From Adineta ricciae (taxonomy: Eukaryota > Rotifera > Eurotatoria > Adinetida > Adinetidae), in assembly GCA_905250025.1 (NCBI GenBank), contig CAJNOJ010000080.1, positions 248,001 through 312,000 of the forward strand: DNA of 64,000 nucleotides, given 5' to 3'. Shown here piece by piece: positions 25,701 to 38,398 of the stretch. The position numbers were made by a program, and so were the translations under genes. Each line of letters opens with the position of its first letter. Positions within the stretch are counted from its first letter, which is position 1. The notes beneath the pieces are model-generated. The model was given only the letters and a program-made list of their open reading frames with translations. It was not told where the DNA came from and did no database searches.

Positions 25701-28700
25701 AATCAAAAAGTTGGATTTTCAAATCAATCCCAATGATCCTCATAGTAAACGAACTTTCTACATTCTTGTTCTATTAATTTCATCTTCTCGGTATTAAGGT
25801 ATTCATCCCAATCAAACCGTACTGTTTTCGGCATTGTGTTCTGATCGTAATGGACAGAATTCGTCGAAAATTGAATATCAATTTTCTGTCAATATAAATA
25901 GTAAGTTTAGATGTGAATATTTAACGATTAGGTTTCAGTCGGTCATTTTTCATCAATATGTATTTAACGTCGCGTACTTCTTCAAACATATTAGGATTCA
26001 ATAAGAGAAGAAAAGACTGATGTTGACAGAACGACGTTCTCTCATAAATTCATGCGCATATACTTAGATGAGTGGCAGCTATTATTATGTTTGATTGATG
26101 TTACACGGGGAAAAGCTTCGATGATCGATTGGCATATAAAACGAGAATTTCCAAGGTTTTTCAATCGGATCGATATCTTTGTTCTTTTTCTCTTCATTCT
26201 TCATTTGTATATAAATGTTCAATCAGATAAGCAAATCAGAAGAGCATCTTCTTTACTAGAAATCAGATCATGTGCATGAATACAGCTTCATATTACATCT
26301 CTTGAGATGAATGTCGATGTATAAACATGCGTGTGATAGACGATTCGACTTCATCACGCTTTTATATTTGAGAATTTCTCGTTGTTTTTCTTCTGTTGTT
26401 CCCATTCTTTTCCATCTCTTTCTTTCTTTCATGAAGCGAAAGCACATTTCTTTCTTTTTTGTTTGCATATTCTAAGCAGACAGAAAAAAAGGCTAAAAGA
26501 ATAGTTGTAGTAGATATCTACTCTTAGTTTTTTTTTCTTCTTCGCCATCCTATTCTTTTCTTTCTATGGCATTAACTGCCCTGAAGAAAGAAACGAGAAC
26601 AAAGCAAGCACATAGAGCAACATAGAATGAGAAAGAGAAAGAACGTTCAATGAAAGAAAGTCTCTTTTCTTGACATTGCCCACATGTAAAATTTGATCGT
26701 TTTTCCTCTCATTTTCTCTCTCAACTTCTCCATTTCTACTGTGGTTATTATTAAACAAGAAAAAAAAAGAAACGAAAAAAGAAGAAGAAAGACCACGCCA
26801 ATGAATCTTTCATCATAGATTATTGTATTAAAACTAAAGAATAGAAACAACTTACGTCTATTATATAATGATAAAGACAGCGATAATAACACCAAGCCAA
26901 GCATTATTTTAATGCCTCACTTCATGTTTCAACACATTCTTCTTCTCATATTTCTCTTCTTCTTCATAAATCCTCATTCGACGTTGAATACTACTTTACG
27001 TCCAAATATTTATTATGCGCAAGTACCTCGTTCATCACCTTGTAAGATCCACAACACACGAGAAAGAAGAAGATCCTCTTTGAACGATCAAATATTTATC
27101 TACGCTTTTATTTATCTAGATCCCGCGCCCCGTGACGTTCGTGTCGTCCGTATCAATGATACCACAGTTCAAGTTTTCTGGTCGCCTATTTATCATCCAA
27201 CAGTAGCACGATATATAATTCATTACAATGATAAAGCTGATCATAAACCTGAAAATAATTGGTCATTATATTCACCGTCGAATCCCGGTTCGACGTCAGC
27301 TATTATCAGTGGGTTGAAGCCTGATGCTATGTATAATGTTCGTGTTAGCGCCGAATTTTCATCCGCAAATATTCACGATCCACATTATGTACCAGGCACA
27401 AGCTCACGGGAAGGTGATTTGTCGGAAATTCAGGTTGCCGATATCTATCGTCGTAAGTCTGCGAGTTGTGAAAGTCTTTTTTGTGGTTATTGCATGACAG
27501 AAAATGGTTTTTCTTGTGCATGTCATGTCTCTTTTCTTCTCAATTAACCAGAGTGAATAAATACTAGTAATTCTTTTAAAGCGAACAGGGTATGTTATTA
27601 GAGATGAGAACGAAGGTGTAGAAGGAAAATTTTGGCAGTTTTGAGTTGTTGTTTAGCACGGTTAGAGAGATACTGCTGATCTTAATTGATGTTCTTTGCA
27701 TTTCTAACAGCGAAAAATAAATATATGCACATGTCTCTTCGTGATCGATTCGTCATGTGCATATTCTTTTAATGATCTCCGTCTGTTGATCGACGTGATG
27801 ATGTGTCTATCATGTAATCATTGGTCTGTAAAATTGATCTATTCGACTGACCAGCAGTAGAGCGAGCTGAATGATCAATCTTAGGAGAGATTCTCATACG
27901 CAGTAATCATCAATTCTATTAGGCTGTCCGTTGAGATCAATAATCAGTTGTAGAGATCTTTATCCCCTGAGATTAAGGAAAAAAACTAATGGAACAAGAA
28001 AAAATGAATTAGGTTTTAATGATGAAATCAAAAAACTGAACGAAGTGTCACATATTTTCAATTGCAATATCGATTCTATTAAGAAAAGATGGTTCAGACG
28101 CAGACAAAAAGAAAGAAATCGATTTTCTTGTTGATAATAGCATTGTTACCAAGTCATGCATTGACAATTAGAAAGAACATCGATAGTTTTGGCTGAAGTT
28201 AGTCTCAAACAGTTTGACAATAGGTTAAAGGAATAGAAAGTAATTCGAAAAAGCCTCGGAGTACTTTCTGTTACTTTGATATAGACTCATGATAGAAGAA
28301 AATTACTTTTACATGAGAATAAGGAACAGTTACATGACGTGTCAAGATCGGATCAAAAAGAGACTCAAAGTTAATGAATGTATACATGAATGATGGAATG
28401 TCAAGTCATTCTGATAGGTGTATTGGTATCCGAGCGACTAGTTCGATTATTTTGATCGATTGGAAAGTTTGGAGGATTTCTGTTGAGATGATAAATTATT
28501 TTCAGCAACGTTCGAATGACATTCTTTGACAAGAAAAAGAAATGAACAGACAGACGACATTGACTGACGGAGGACGAGAACCTGTCAGAAAAGGGAACGC
28601 CTTTGTCGATTGAACTATGTAGATCTGATTTCCTATGTAAAATATTCGTGAATATTCATTTCTTTAGGTTCCAAAGATATTATTCATTACGATGATCATT

Positions 28701-31700
28701 TAAGTCGTCCATACAATCTAACTTACGTTGACCTGACATCTAATAGTGTGAAATTATTATTCTTTTTCAATGAAACAAATCCTGATCCTCGCCGACATAT
28801 ACAAAAACTTGAGGTTTGTTTGATTCTTCACGACAAGAAGCCACAGCGTCTCGATTCTTATTTATCTTTTCAGGTACATTACGAAGGAATTCAAAATTAT
28901 GTCGATGGCTTGGGTACAATACGTAGTACATCACATCATAACTTAGCTGGTCTGATATCAATACCTGCAACTCAAGGTTCACGTGAATGGCTAGTAACAG
29001 GCTTAGTGCCAAATACTCAATATACATTCAACCTCACCGGCACTATCTCATCATTTGAACAATCATCCATTAAAATCTATAGTCGACCGGCAACGATACG
29101 TTTGTCAACTGATTACGATGCACCTCCATATGTTGATCGACCCGAACAAGACCGACGAATTCTTTTGCAAACATCAGGCAGACCAACGCAGGCATCAAAA
29201 GTTAGTTTACGTCTCCATCGTGCATCAACAAAGAATGGACCCATCGACCGATACTATGTTGTTGTTCATTTGATTGAGCATATATCTTATCAACAATATG
29301 TTCCGCAAGAGGTACACACAAGCAAAGAAGTCACATCTGTTGTTTTATTGACTGCTGTCTTTATTTTTCTATAGGGTCGGAAAGAATGTTGTTATACAGC
29401 GGCAGTATTTAATGAATCTCAGTTACCGGATGTATTTGTATTAGGCGATGGTAAAGAAACACGTGATTGGGAGCCTTTTCACCATCGAGTCTATAATAAT
29501 TCTCCATTATCGAGCGTATGTAGAGTCAAACTAGTTTCCTGGGGTTTTAACCGTAAAAAGGAAAATTTAACAACATCAAGTGCGACGATTGAAGTGAATC
29601 TATTACCAAAAATTGTTCAACCACAAAATCAAGATACATTCAACAGTCTTCTTTGGATATTTGGAATTATAGTTTTGATCTTCTTAATTCTCCTGATTAT
29701 TATCATCTTCATATTGAAATATAATCGAACGAAAAAGAAACCATTAACACCGCCACCTGAATGTGTGCCATTCGATTTAACACCTAAAGTTCTAACAATG
29801 GAAATGCAAATGCCAATGATACCAACGACCATTTCACCAGCATCATCGAATGAGCCTGTAGAATTTCGACGAACCCAACCATCCAATACATATCATACGG
29901 TTACTAAAGAAGTTCCCGTCAATACTCATCCTCCGATACATATCGATGAATTCGGTGAACATCTCGAACGACTGAAAGCTGCTGATAATTACAAGTTCTC
30001 TCAAGAATACGAAGTAAATTATTGTTTCATCGTTTGATCTTGCTTATCCACTCTTCCTTTTAGTCGATCGACCCTGGTCAACAGTTTTCATGGGAAAATT
30101 CCAAATTCGAGTACAACAAATCGAAAAATCGCTATGCGAATGTGATTGCTTATGATCATTCTCGTGTGATTCTTCATGCTATCGATGGTATTGCAGGCAG
30201 TGATTATATCAATGCCAATTATCTCGATGGATATCGAAAACAAAATGCATATATTGCAACACAAGGACCCTTGCCGAATACATTTGCCGACTTCTGGCGA
30301 ATGATCTGGGAAACGAATTCAGCATGCATTGTAATGATGACAAAATTAGAAGAAAGAAATCGATTGAAATGTGATCAATATTGGCCATCGAGAGGAACGG
30401 AAGTCTATGGATCAATTCAAGTTACTTTAACGGATTTTATTGAACTATCATCGTATAGTATTCGAACCTTTACAATTGCATGGGTAAGACTGACAAAGAC
30501 AATTGTCATTGTAAGAAATGCTTTGTATCTATAGACTGGCCATCCAGAAAAACGAGAAGTGCGACATTGTCAATTCACAGCTTGGCCAGGTACGAATGCC
30601 CATGCGGAGCTCGTTGTCTGATCTGAAAATCATTCTGTTTTTAGATCATGGAATATTAGAACATGCGACATCGTTTCTAATGTTTGTTCGACGTGTTAAA
30701 GTTCTTAATCCAGTTGATGCTGGACCGATAGTTGTACATTGCTCTGCTGGCGTCGGTCGAACTGGCTGTTTCATTGTGGTAGATGCTCTACTAGAACGAT
30801 TAAAATTGGAAAAAACCATCGATATCTACGGACATGTCACTCTTTTGAGAGCTCAACGGTAAGATTTGTCGAAGATAATGAACGAATAAATCGATGATTT
30901 GATTCTATGAAATAGAAATTATATTGTTCAAACTGAAGAACAATATATATTTATCTATGAAGCCATTAATGAAGCTATTCAGTCGGGTCAAACAGAAGTT
31001 CTAGCAAGAAATTTGTTAACACATCTACAGCGATTACTACAGCCAATAAATGATAGTTCATTGACAGACATGGAGCTTGAATTTAAAGTAAATGAATTTG
31101 GGATAGAAAGTGAAGACGTTCACGAACAATTTCTAATTTAGCGTTTGGCAAATGTGAAAGCGCAACCATCGAAGTTCTTAAGTGCGAATAATCCAGCGAA
31201 TAAATTCAAAAATCGTCTTGTGAATATCCTTCCTTGTAAGTTTACAACATCTTCCAAACCTTAACTATCTTCTTGTCTTTGCAGATGAAAATACTCGAGT
31301 ATGTTTATCTCCAGTTCGCGGCGTCGAAGGTTCAGATTATATCAATGCGTCTTACATCGATGTAAGTTTTTTACAAAAATAAATCTATTCTTTTCGATTG
31401 AATCATCGATGATGGTTTAGGGCTATCGATTCAAAAATGGTTATATTGCAACTCAAGGACCATTGACGGAAACAGTTGATGACTTCTGGCGAATGGTTTG
31501 GGAACATAATGTCACTATAATCGTGATGTTAACTAAACTAAAAGAAATGGGCAGAGAGAAATGTACTCAGTATTGGCCAACAGATCGATCGGCACGTTAT
31601 GGATACTTCGTTGTCGATCCAGTTGGTGCTTACAACATGCCGCAGTATCTATTGAGTGAATTCAAAGTGACTGACTCCCGAGTACGATATAAACTTGAGA

Positions 31701-32211
31701 CTAGAATACTTTTATGCGAATTTGTTTTCTAGGATGGACAATCTCGAACAGTTCGTCACTTCTTGTACACTGAATGGCCTGAACAAGGTGTGCCCAAAGT
31801 CGGCGAAGGTTTTATTGATTTTATCGGACAAGTGCATAAGACCAAAGAAGGTTTCGGTCAAGAAGGTCCAATTGTTGTTCACTGTTCAGCTGGTAAAGAT
31901 TTACACAAAAAGAAAGTTCTCCAAATGCTCATTCGCATTGTTTTCTTCTAGGTGCCGGACGAACGGGTGTATTTCTCACATTAAGTGTTGTTCTGGAGCG
32001 AATTCGATACGAAGGTGTTGTTGATGTTTTTCAAACGGTGAAACTCTTGCGTACACAACGACCTGCACTCGTTCAAACTGAGGTAAAGATCTTCAGAACG
32101 AAAAACATCGATGGAATATTTCTGTTTCCTCTTTTTCAGGATCAATATCAATTTTGCTACCGTTCTGCATTGGAATATTTGGGTTCATTTGATAATTTCG
32201 TCTCATCTTGA
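13709..32211 (+). CDS. Lar: LAR-type receptor protein tyrosine phosphatase
   Basis: Exon 1 (13709-13754) is a signal peptide. Exons 13805-14458, 14836-14946, 15033-15164 and 15231-15374 encode three Ig domains (cysteine pairs HICQTS/YTCHVN, QTKCQS/DYVCIAS, DLLCVAD/TYICEAK). FN3 domains follow in phase-1 modules: 15423-15655, 15711-15917, 16464-17028, about 18231-18491, 21820-22158, 25535-25744 with 25799-25900, 27120-27452, then 28668 to about 29590. The single helix is [20 protein letters not shown] (about 29650-29720). The membrane-proximal PTP domain D1 has KNRYANV, WPDHG (split by an intron) and [10 protein letters not shown], so it should be active. D2 has WPEQG and HCSAGAGRTG, the usual LAR D2 state with Glu for the WPD aspartate. 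It ends [15 protein letters not shown] proteins act at the plasma membrane in axon guidance and synapse formation and bind liprin through D2. Introns of 1.1-3.4 kb between FN3 exons contrast with about 50 nt elsewhere. Confidence 0.93.
23531..24396 (-). CDS. NUDT9-homology (TRPM2-type) domain exon, Nudix box missing, antisense in a LAR intron
   Basis: A 287-residue open exon on the strand opposite LAR, inside its 22159-25534 intron. There is no in-frame ATG near its 5' end, but a good acceptor (CTCTTCTAG) ends at 24397, so it is probably the last exon of a gene. The C-terminal half aligns to the NUDT9 / TRPM2 NUDT9-H fold: [11 protein letters not shown] (W-x-x-x-F-x-x-Y-x-P), [20 protein letters not shown], then [16 protein letters not shown]. 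In known members these last two blocks are separated by a long segment containing the IPGG strand and the Nudix box (GX5EX7REUXEEXGU). Here the linker is only [19 protein letters not shown], so the whole catalytic box is deleted and ADP-ribose hydrolysis is not expected. ADP-ribose binding cannot be judged. The N-terminal 110 residues are not recognised. It could be a pseudogene of a TRPM2-like channel. Confidence 0.65.
24397..25481 (-). other. Candidate upstream exons of the antisense NUDT9-H gene
   Basis: Open segments on the minus strand with plausible splice sites. The first runs from ATG 25481 ([18 protein letters not shown]) to a GTGAGTG donor near 25098. The next is open after a TTTTCAG acceptor at about 24800 ([16 protein letters not shown]). 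Another is open after a TTATTTAG acceptor at about 24671 ([20 protein letters not shown] then [11 protein letters not shown]). The last is a short segment at about 24490-24440. I could not join all of them in a single consistent phase. Either an exon boundary is misread or the gene is broken. No domain recognised in these parts. Confidence 0.35.
29594..32211 (+). other. Transmembrane and tandem phosphatase region of LAR
   Basis: Sub-region of the LAR gene with compact introns (about 50-80 nt), unlike the ectodomain half. D1 covers about 30064-30965: the substrate loop [15 protein letters not shown], the catalytic Cys-X5-Arg in [13 protein letters not shown], and the Q-loop in [11 protein letters not shown]2 covers about 31140-32190: [40 protein letters not shown] split from AGRTGV by a 52-nt intron, and [15 protein letters not shown]. 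In D2 the usual Val of SAGVGRTG is Ala; Cys and Arg are kept. Confidence 0.9.
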
Positions 32212-32976
32212 CAATCGTTGACTAAGAGACATTGACATATGCAAATCTAGTCAACACAGTGACGACTTTGTTTTCTTCTTTTGTTCGACTCGAAACATGA
32301 AAACTTCTAGATTAGTATTCTCTGATAACAAAGCGAATTTTATGTGATGTTTTACAGGAACAAAACAGAAAACAAATTCGAATTCTTGCTAGAGCTTCTA
32401 TGATCATTTCTTTGTCTGTACATACATATTCTTTTCTTTTTCGTCTTTTGATACTATTTTTCTAAGCAGGTGTTTTTCTCTTTTTCTCCTTCTTGTTTCT
32501 CTTTCTTCGCTCATTGTGCTAAGAACTCTTTTGTCTTCTTGGTTTTCTCCCCTTCTCTTGTTCACATGTGCATGTATGTAATTTAATATTAGGAATGAGA
32601 TTTTATTGAAGTGTCAAAATTGTAAAAGCTCAGATTCTTCTTGTTTCTGTCTGTTTTGAAATTTTAATTAAAAAAGTATTTATTAACATAAATCAGATCG
32701 ATTCCTTCATGAATATCATACTCAACACTGTAAAACGCCTCTTTGAAACGACTCATCTCCAGACTTTTGTTTAAATTTAGTTTTTGGATGATTTCCACTG
32801 CATATATTTAATTATGTTTACCCTGATATACATCACGCAATGTCTCCGCACACACATGCATAGAATTTCCAAAATTAACATGAATAATGAAAGACCTTTC
32901 TATGTTTATATTTATTAATTAACGATAAGAATATTTCAAGCATTCCCGGCAAGTTTGTTTTTCTTCTCACCGCGCT
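32212..32976. other. LAR 3' untranslated region and intergenic gap
   Basis: T- and TC-rich sequence with no coding potential. It must contain the 3' ends of two converging transcripts (LAR on plus, the small ORF on minus). On the minus strand an AATAAA lies about 60 nt after the stop of the small ORF, near 32910-32920. Confidence 0.5.
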
Positions 32977-33324
32977 TTATTCTCCTCGAGATTCAATTTC
33001 ATGCACAAGTCGCGTAACCCATGCAGGTACGATCGGTGTTCGATAAGCCACATACGCTCCACGATTCGTATTGCAAATAATATAATCTCCATTTTCACTA
33101 TTTCTCATCGTTATCGGACGAATGCGTTGAACATTTCCATTGTACATAAATCTCACCAACGGTGTCGACGGTATTCTTGATCGTTGGTAATTATCATGTG
33201 CCATGATCGATGAATTAAGATCGCTTATTGATGATGAATAATCATAACCAGCACTAATGCCCGAATCATCATCGGTATATGCATTTGTTTTCAAAATATT
33301 GTATTCGCTGGTCGATCGTTGCAT
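32977..33324 (-). CDS. Small hypothetical protein, 115 residues
   Basis: Single open frame from ATG 33324 to TGA/TAA at 32977, converging on LAR. The N-terminal half is Ser/Asp-rich and looks disordered (DDDSGISAGYDYSSSISDLN). The C-terminal half is denser (VRFMYNGNVQRIRP, GDYIICNTNRGAYVAYRTP, WVTRLVHEIE) and may fold. No signal peptide, membrane helix or family recognised. Downstream AATAAA supports a real 3' end. It could be the last exon of a gene whose earlier exons I cannot see. Confidence 0.45.
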   Translation of the reverse strand: MQRSTSEYNILKTNAYTDDDSGISAGYDYSSSISDLNSSIMAHDNYQRSRIPSTPLVRFMYNGNVQRIRPITMRNSENGDYIICNTNRGAYVAYRTPIVPAWVTRLVHEIESRGE

Positions 33325-34623
33325 ATTCAAATCGATGTCGATTTTCTCTTTCCGTGTGTTATTTTATGAAGTGAATAATCATTGAAGAAACACCGATACA
33401 GGAAAGGGAGAACGTATTCCAAGCCGAACGTTTCATAAGAATCGTTAGAGAAAGAGAAAAGGGCACGGGGAAGGTGGAAAAGAAGATTTGTTTTAATAAT
33501 CTCTGTTATGAATCAGCTGAAATTTATTAAACGAAACAATCGGATGTGAAACTGAAATGCGAAGCGAACATTTCATCTGGTTTCGTTGTTTTTTTTTCTC
33601 GTCTCTGTGATTGTATCAACCGTTTGCATAGATTACAAAGTAAAGAAATTTGATATTTGTTTTCGTCTTTGTCAATGACTATTTGCATCCGTCGAAAGAA
33701 CAAAAAAAAAACAATATCTACTAAAATTCTCTATTCATTTCGAAAATATATTCATGACAAAAAAGAAGCAAGAATGTTTTTTCGGTTAACATATATGACC
33801 GTATATTTAACACTCAAGTAGTTAATCTTCAGATTAATCATACAACCCAACTTTCATTCGATTCGTTAAGTACGAGATAATCAGTGGATGATATCCGATA
33901 AGACGTCACCCTCTAATTTCTATCAGCTAATAGAAGATCTAATTAACTTGAAAGAATTGAAGTGAATTCTTGGAGAAGGAAAAGGTGACTTATTAGCAGA
34001 GGAAACTTGACTCTGTAAAATTCATCTACTTGACATGGAAGGTTCTTTCTCGAAGTGTTTCTTTTGTATATTATTAATTGCTACTCTTTCTGTCTACTCA
34101 TTTCAATTATCAACGATGACATCGAGTCAAGAAGACGGCGAACCTCCTTTGAAGATGTACTATTGATAACATTCGACAACTCTATTAGACGGGATTCTTC
34201 GAGAGAATATGGTTCGGAATACTAATTAAGATACTGAATAGAAGAAATATTCATTGGTTTCGAAATTCACTCGCGAGATTAGAAGAAACAGAACGCACTC
34301 AATGAATGCAAATCGGCTATTTTTCTTAGTATTAACATATTCGGTCAAATGGATAAACAAACTAACTAGAGACATTCGCACTGATTAAATAGTTTTCGCT
34401 TTCTGCGAGAAAATCTTCGATTAATTATTGAATAAGTCGAAAACCAATCTCGCCGTTTAATCGAATCACGACAAATGTACATGAATGTTATTTATTTCAT
34501 TAGGAAAGCAGCAACTAACAAAAATAGAGAGAGAGAGAGGAAGGAAAAGAAATCACGTAAACGATGATTGATATTGTTTTTTATTTAAATATGACAAGGC
34601 ACAAATAGAAAAGAATCTTGATG
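33325..34623. other. Intergenic, no gene seen
   Basis: AT-rich non-coding DNA. On the minus strand an AATAAA just after the GPCR stop (about 34580-34590) is the likely GPCR polyadenylation signal. Nothing else recognisable. Confidence 0.5.
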
Positions 34624-36149
34624 TCAAGTATGATTTGATGTCGGATGTGTTGACATAAATAATGTTTCTTGTTGAGAGTTCAAATGTACAGATGTATCAT
34701 CCGCATTGGCGAGAAGACTTGCTTCCTGGTTGGCGAGTTTTTTCATTGGGACACCGTTTAGTTTTCCATTTGAGGAAGAATTTTTCACGTGAGAATACGT
34801 TTGAGTATATGTGGCAATGGTAGATTCAACGGGCATTTGATACGACGATGGCCGATCATAAAATTCACCATCAGCGATGTTAGTCAACTGTGTTGAAGGA
34901 TGATTCGCTCGACGGCGACTTAAACACCAGCATATTTTAAACAAACATGGTACTATTTGTTGAAATTCTTTGCGAAAATTGTCGTTTAACCATGAATACA
35001 AGAACGGATTGTAAACTGTCGATGACATGGCGATAACATGTGTACTGAGAAAAAGTACTTTGTAATGATTTAGTGTTGGACGACGAAATTCAGCAACCAT
35101 ATGAACAATATTTAATGGTAACCAACATAGTGCAAAGATAACAACCATAGCAATTAACATACGATTTGTTCGTTTTTTCCGACAAATTTCCACCTCCTCG
35201 CGTAAACGAGTACGACCGGGTAACGAACGACGTGCAAGTGCAACCCAAACTTTGTAATAGCTGAATGAAATCACTGAGAATGGGATTAAATATTGCAAGA
35301 TTAAAGATGAAAAATTAAAGAAACGTCGAGATGTATACTGAGGCCAATATTCCTAGGAAAAACCAACGGAAATTTTCAAATAACTTTCACTTTATTTCTG
35401 AACTTACTTCACATTTACCATTATCAAACCGCATATAGATTGCCAATGGTAATGATATCGAGATGCCAACAATCCAAATAACAATAATCAATAATATACA
35501 TACACCTAAGCGCATTCGTGAACGGAATGGATGAACGATAACAAAATAGCGATCGACGGCGATAGCTAATGATGTTAGTGTTGAAACATAGACTTATAAG
35601 AACAAAGAAGAAGAATGAAGCCGAAAGAAGATCCTTCACAATACCTGAGATTCCCAACGACATGGGCACAAGATGACACAAAACTTTGCCAAGATGCCAA
35701 GTATTGCCGTAGGCTGATATAGGAGTGAATGGTACTGCTAAACAGCACATCTATAGTAGGTAAAAATATAGTTAAGTGGACCTATTATTTCCTTTTTAAT
35801 ATATTCCTACCAAAATATCCGAAAGAGCTAAATTTGTAATAAAGACATTGGTTACCGTTTGCATGGCTTTATTTCGGCAGACGACAACTAAATAGAGAGA
35901 ATCTTATTACTGAGATGATTCGATTAGGCAATACTTACGAATGACGAGTGCATTTCCAGTAATACCGAAGAAGAATATTAGAACATAGAGAGATATGAAT
36001 GTAGTCATGATCAGTGGCCGATTTTCCAGCGGAATCGGTCCTGGAGTTGTTGTGGTAATACTTGCTGAAGATTTCGGCATCAGTGCCGCAAATAATGACA
36101 TGTTAATTGGCGAATGACTAAGACTACTTTGATTAAATCCGGATAACAT
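34624..36149 (-). CDS. Neuropeptide Y/F-type G-protein-coupled receptor
   Basis: Five exons (36149-35939, 35887-35811, 35750-35645, 35592-35408, 35352-34624) join in frame to 435 residues. The N-terminus carries NxS/T sites (FNQSS, INMSL). TM1 has GNALVI and TM2 TNVFITNLALSDIL. ECL1 has the W of TWHLGKVLCHL, whose Cys pairs with ECL2 Cys (NGKCEEYWP). The DRY-type motif is DRYFVIVHPFRSRM. TM6 has FALCWLPLNIVH and TM7 NPFLYSWLNDNFRKEF (NPxxY as NPFLY). Vicinal Cys after helix 8 (CLFKICWC) are palmitoylation candidates. The CWLPLN and WLNDNFRKEF signatures are those of NPY/NPF (and close RYamide/PrRP) receptors; peptide specificity cannot be read. Couples probably to Gi by family. AATAAA follows the stop. 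A candidate NPF-like ligand gene lies 20 kb away. Confidence 0.85.
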
Positions 36150-38299
36150 TTTAAAATGTTTATCTTATTGAAATTGATCTGAAAGGTATTCGAAAATTCA
36201 ACATTAAACATCGACTGGACTTTGACGTTCTCTTCAAAGAAAATAATCAACAAATTTTCTCCGTCGAATACTTGACTGCAAGAAAAAGAAAATATATATT
36301 TGAGTTGAGAAAAAAAAGAGCAAAGGAAAAGTCTCCTTTCTTTTAACAAACAATCTACGCGTTGTTTTTTTTAGGTTCGACATGCTTTTTAGTGTGGTGC
36401 TGCGTATGTGAGTAAATGAAAAAAAAAGAGCGCACATCTTCCTATCGTTACTCTGCGCGCTGCTATATTGCTTTAGTTCGATAGAAGTCGGGTTTTTTTG
36501 TTATTTCCATCGATTCTTCTTTCTCGCAGTAGACTGCTTTTTCTTGGTTCAGGCACAGCGTTTTCTTTCCTTCATTTTTTTTCTTCTTCTTCTTCTTCTT
36601 CGTCTTTGTTCGCAACATTGAATAATGGCAGACAAGAAAGCGAACGGGAAGTGAGAGGATGGAAACCTCGAGATGAGGAAAGAGAAGAATAAGGAAGAAA
36701 AAGATTCCTATGGTTCGTTAAAGAAATAGAATCCGATATAAATAAGTGAACACATCAATTCAATGTTATTACGAACAGATATATACGCCAAGGAAAAACA
36801 AGTCAGTCCCGTTGAAAGAATATCCTGACAAATGAACACGACAGAAACAAGACGCTTTCTAATTATTCTGATAACAGAGAAATATTATCATTCATCGTAT
36901 TTCTCTCTTATTAACATCGGCAGTTGTTTTTCATGCTCATCGAAACAACTAATCTATTGAATCTAGCGAACGCTTTTACTAGTCTCAAAAGAAGAGAAAT
37001 GGAATAGAAGATGTGTTCGCATTAATAATCTTTTTTTTTCTTCGAAGTAATATTTCTCTCTTTTCTCAACAGCGTATTTGCTCTAGTTAATAAACAGAAA
37101 AATAACAACCGACAACAATAGAAGAGGTTAAATGAATGTTTCAAAAAATTTTACCGGAAAAGAACTTATCTTTGTCAATTTGATTAATAAAACGAAAGAC
37201 AAGCGTCATTCCTCATCTCGTCATTCTTTTCATAAAAAAACTAATGCTTTAGGTATCATTCAATACACAGATTATCCAGTCTTGCAAAACAATGCACACG
37301 CATTTCCTTTCTCGAATTGTGACAATCGCGAAATTCGATTGATCTTTACAAAAAAAAGGAACTTGACCTCATTTTCCTGATTACATTCACACAGCGTTCA
37401 CCGAATGCTAAAGAATGTTTACTATACTTGATCAATTCTATTTGATATGTAATCGTTTTGTTATGCACGATCATTTATTTAAATTGGTTAGCTGATGATG
37501 ATTGTCGAATCATAGAGTCTGACATCAATGACGACATAAGAGGTGAGTGCCTTTTCGCGACACTTAACGTCTTGGTAATCACCGATCCATTCAAAGAGAG
37601 AGAGAGTATGTTCATATTTTTCTATTTATCTCGATGATTTATTGTTGAGGAGGGGAAGGAATGCTGAAACTGAATAATTCATCGTTTCGAAAGAATCTTT
37701 TTTTTATTTTCCTGAAATTTTCCAGTATTGTTAATAGAATTGATTGTTTCCATTCTTTCCCTTATGTGATTTCATCGTGAAAACATCATTAGCTTAGTGA
37801 ATTTAGTATACTATGAGATTGATCGGCACACCGATAAAAATTGACGTTTTCCTTATGTTCGTGCGAGAGAAAAAAAAACGCGGAAATGCTCTTTTTAAAC
37901 ACATCTTTCTTACGACAGACAATTCATGATAAAAATTGTTGTTGAAAAGATTGGCCGCGAATCATGAGTCGATGTTCTTTCAGCACGTGATAATACTTAA
38001 CAGTGTTTTGTTCTCCCTATGTGGATTTAACTCGGTTATCTGCAAACGAGTCATTTCATCCTATTGAATAATTTCTTTTAAATCAAGTCTATCGTGACTA
38101 ATGTAAACTATTATTTTTTCAAAAAAGAAAAAGAAACGATATATAATATTAATTGTGATGAAAAACGATTTCAAGACGGAAGCTTTTTGTGTGATTTCAC
38201 TACATAATCGAAAAAAGAGATTAAAAAATAAACTTGCATAAGAAGCAGAAAAAAAGCTACAGCATAAAAAAAAGAGAGGAAGATATGGTTCATGTACTG
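36150..38299. other. Intergenic between GPCR start and SLC4 3' end
   Basis: 2.1 kb, TC-rich with a (TTC)n run at about 36580-36602. It should contain the GPCR promoter and the SLC4 3' UTR. Open frames here lack codon structure. No RNA gene recognised. Confidence 0.5.
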
Positions 38300-38398
38300 T
38301 TATACCGATGTGGCACCAGGTTTATATCTCACACTTCCATTAACATCACCATATTGACCAGATGAAAGTTCGCGATTCACTAGATGCTCAGCTTCTTC
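38300..38398 (-). other. Alternative SLC4 3' terminal exon with PDZ ligand
   Basis: 33 codons after a TTATTTTCTAG acceptor, phase 0, starting EEAEHLVNRELSSG and ending GATSV-stop. ATSV matches a class I PDZ ligand (S/T-x-V). The preceding common exon ends ALDSN at a GTAAAG donor, also phase 0, so skipping exon 38505-38592 joins the two cleanly. Confidence 0.6.

Noticed and set aside
26912-27120. Signal-peptide-like ORF start before an FN3 exon of LAR
   Set aside because: The hydrophobic run is the translated pyrimidine tract of the intron; a good acceptor at 27119 restores the phase-1 FN3 exon. The similar case at 21780 is explained by the acceptor at 21819.
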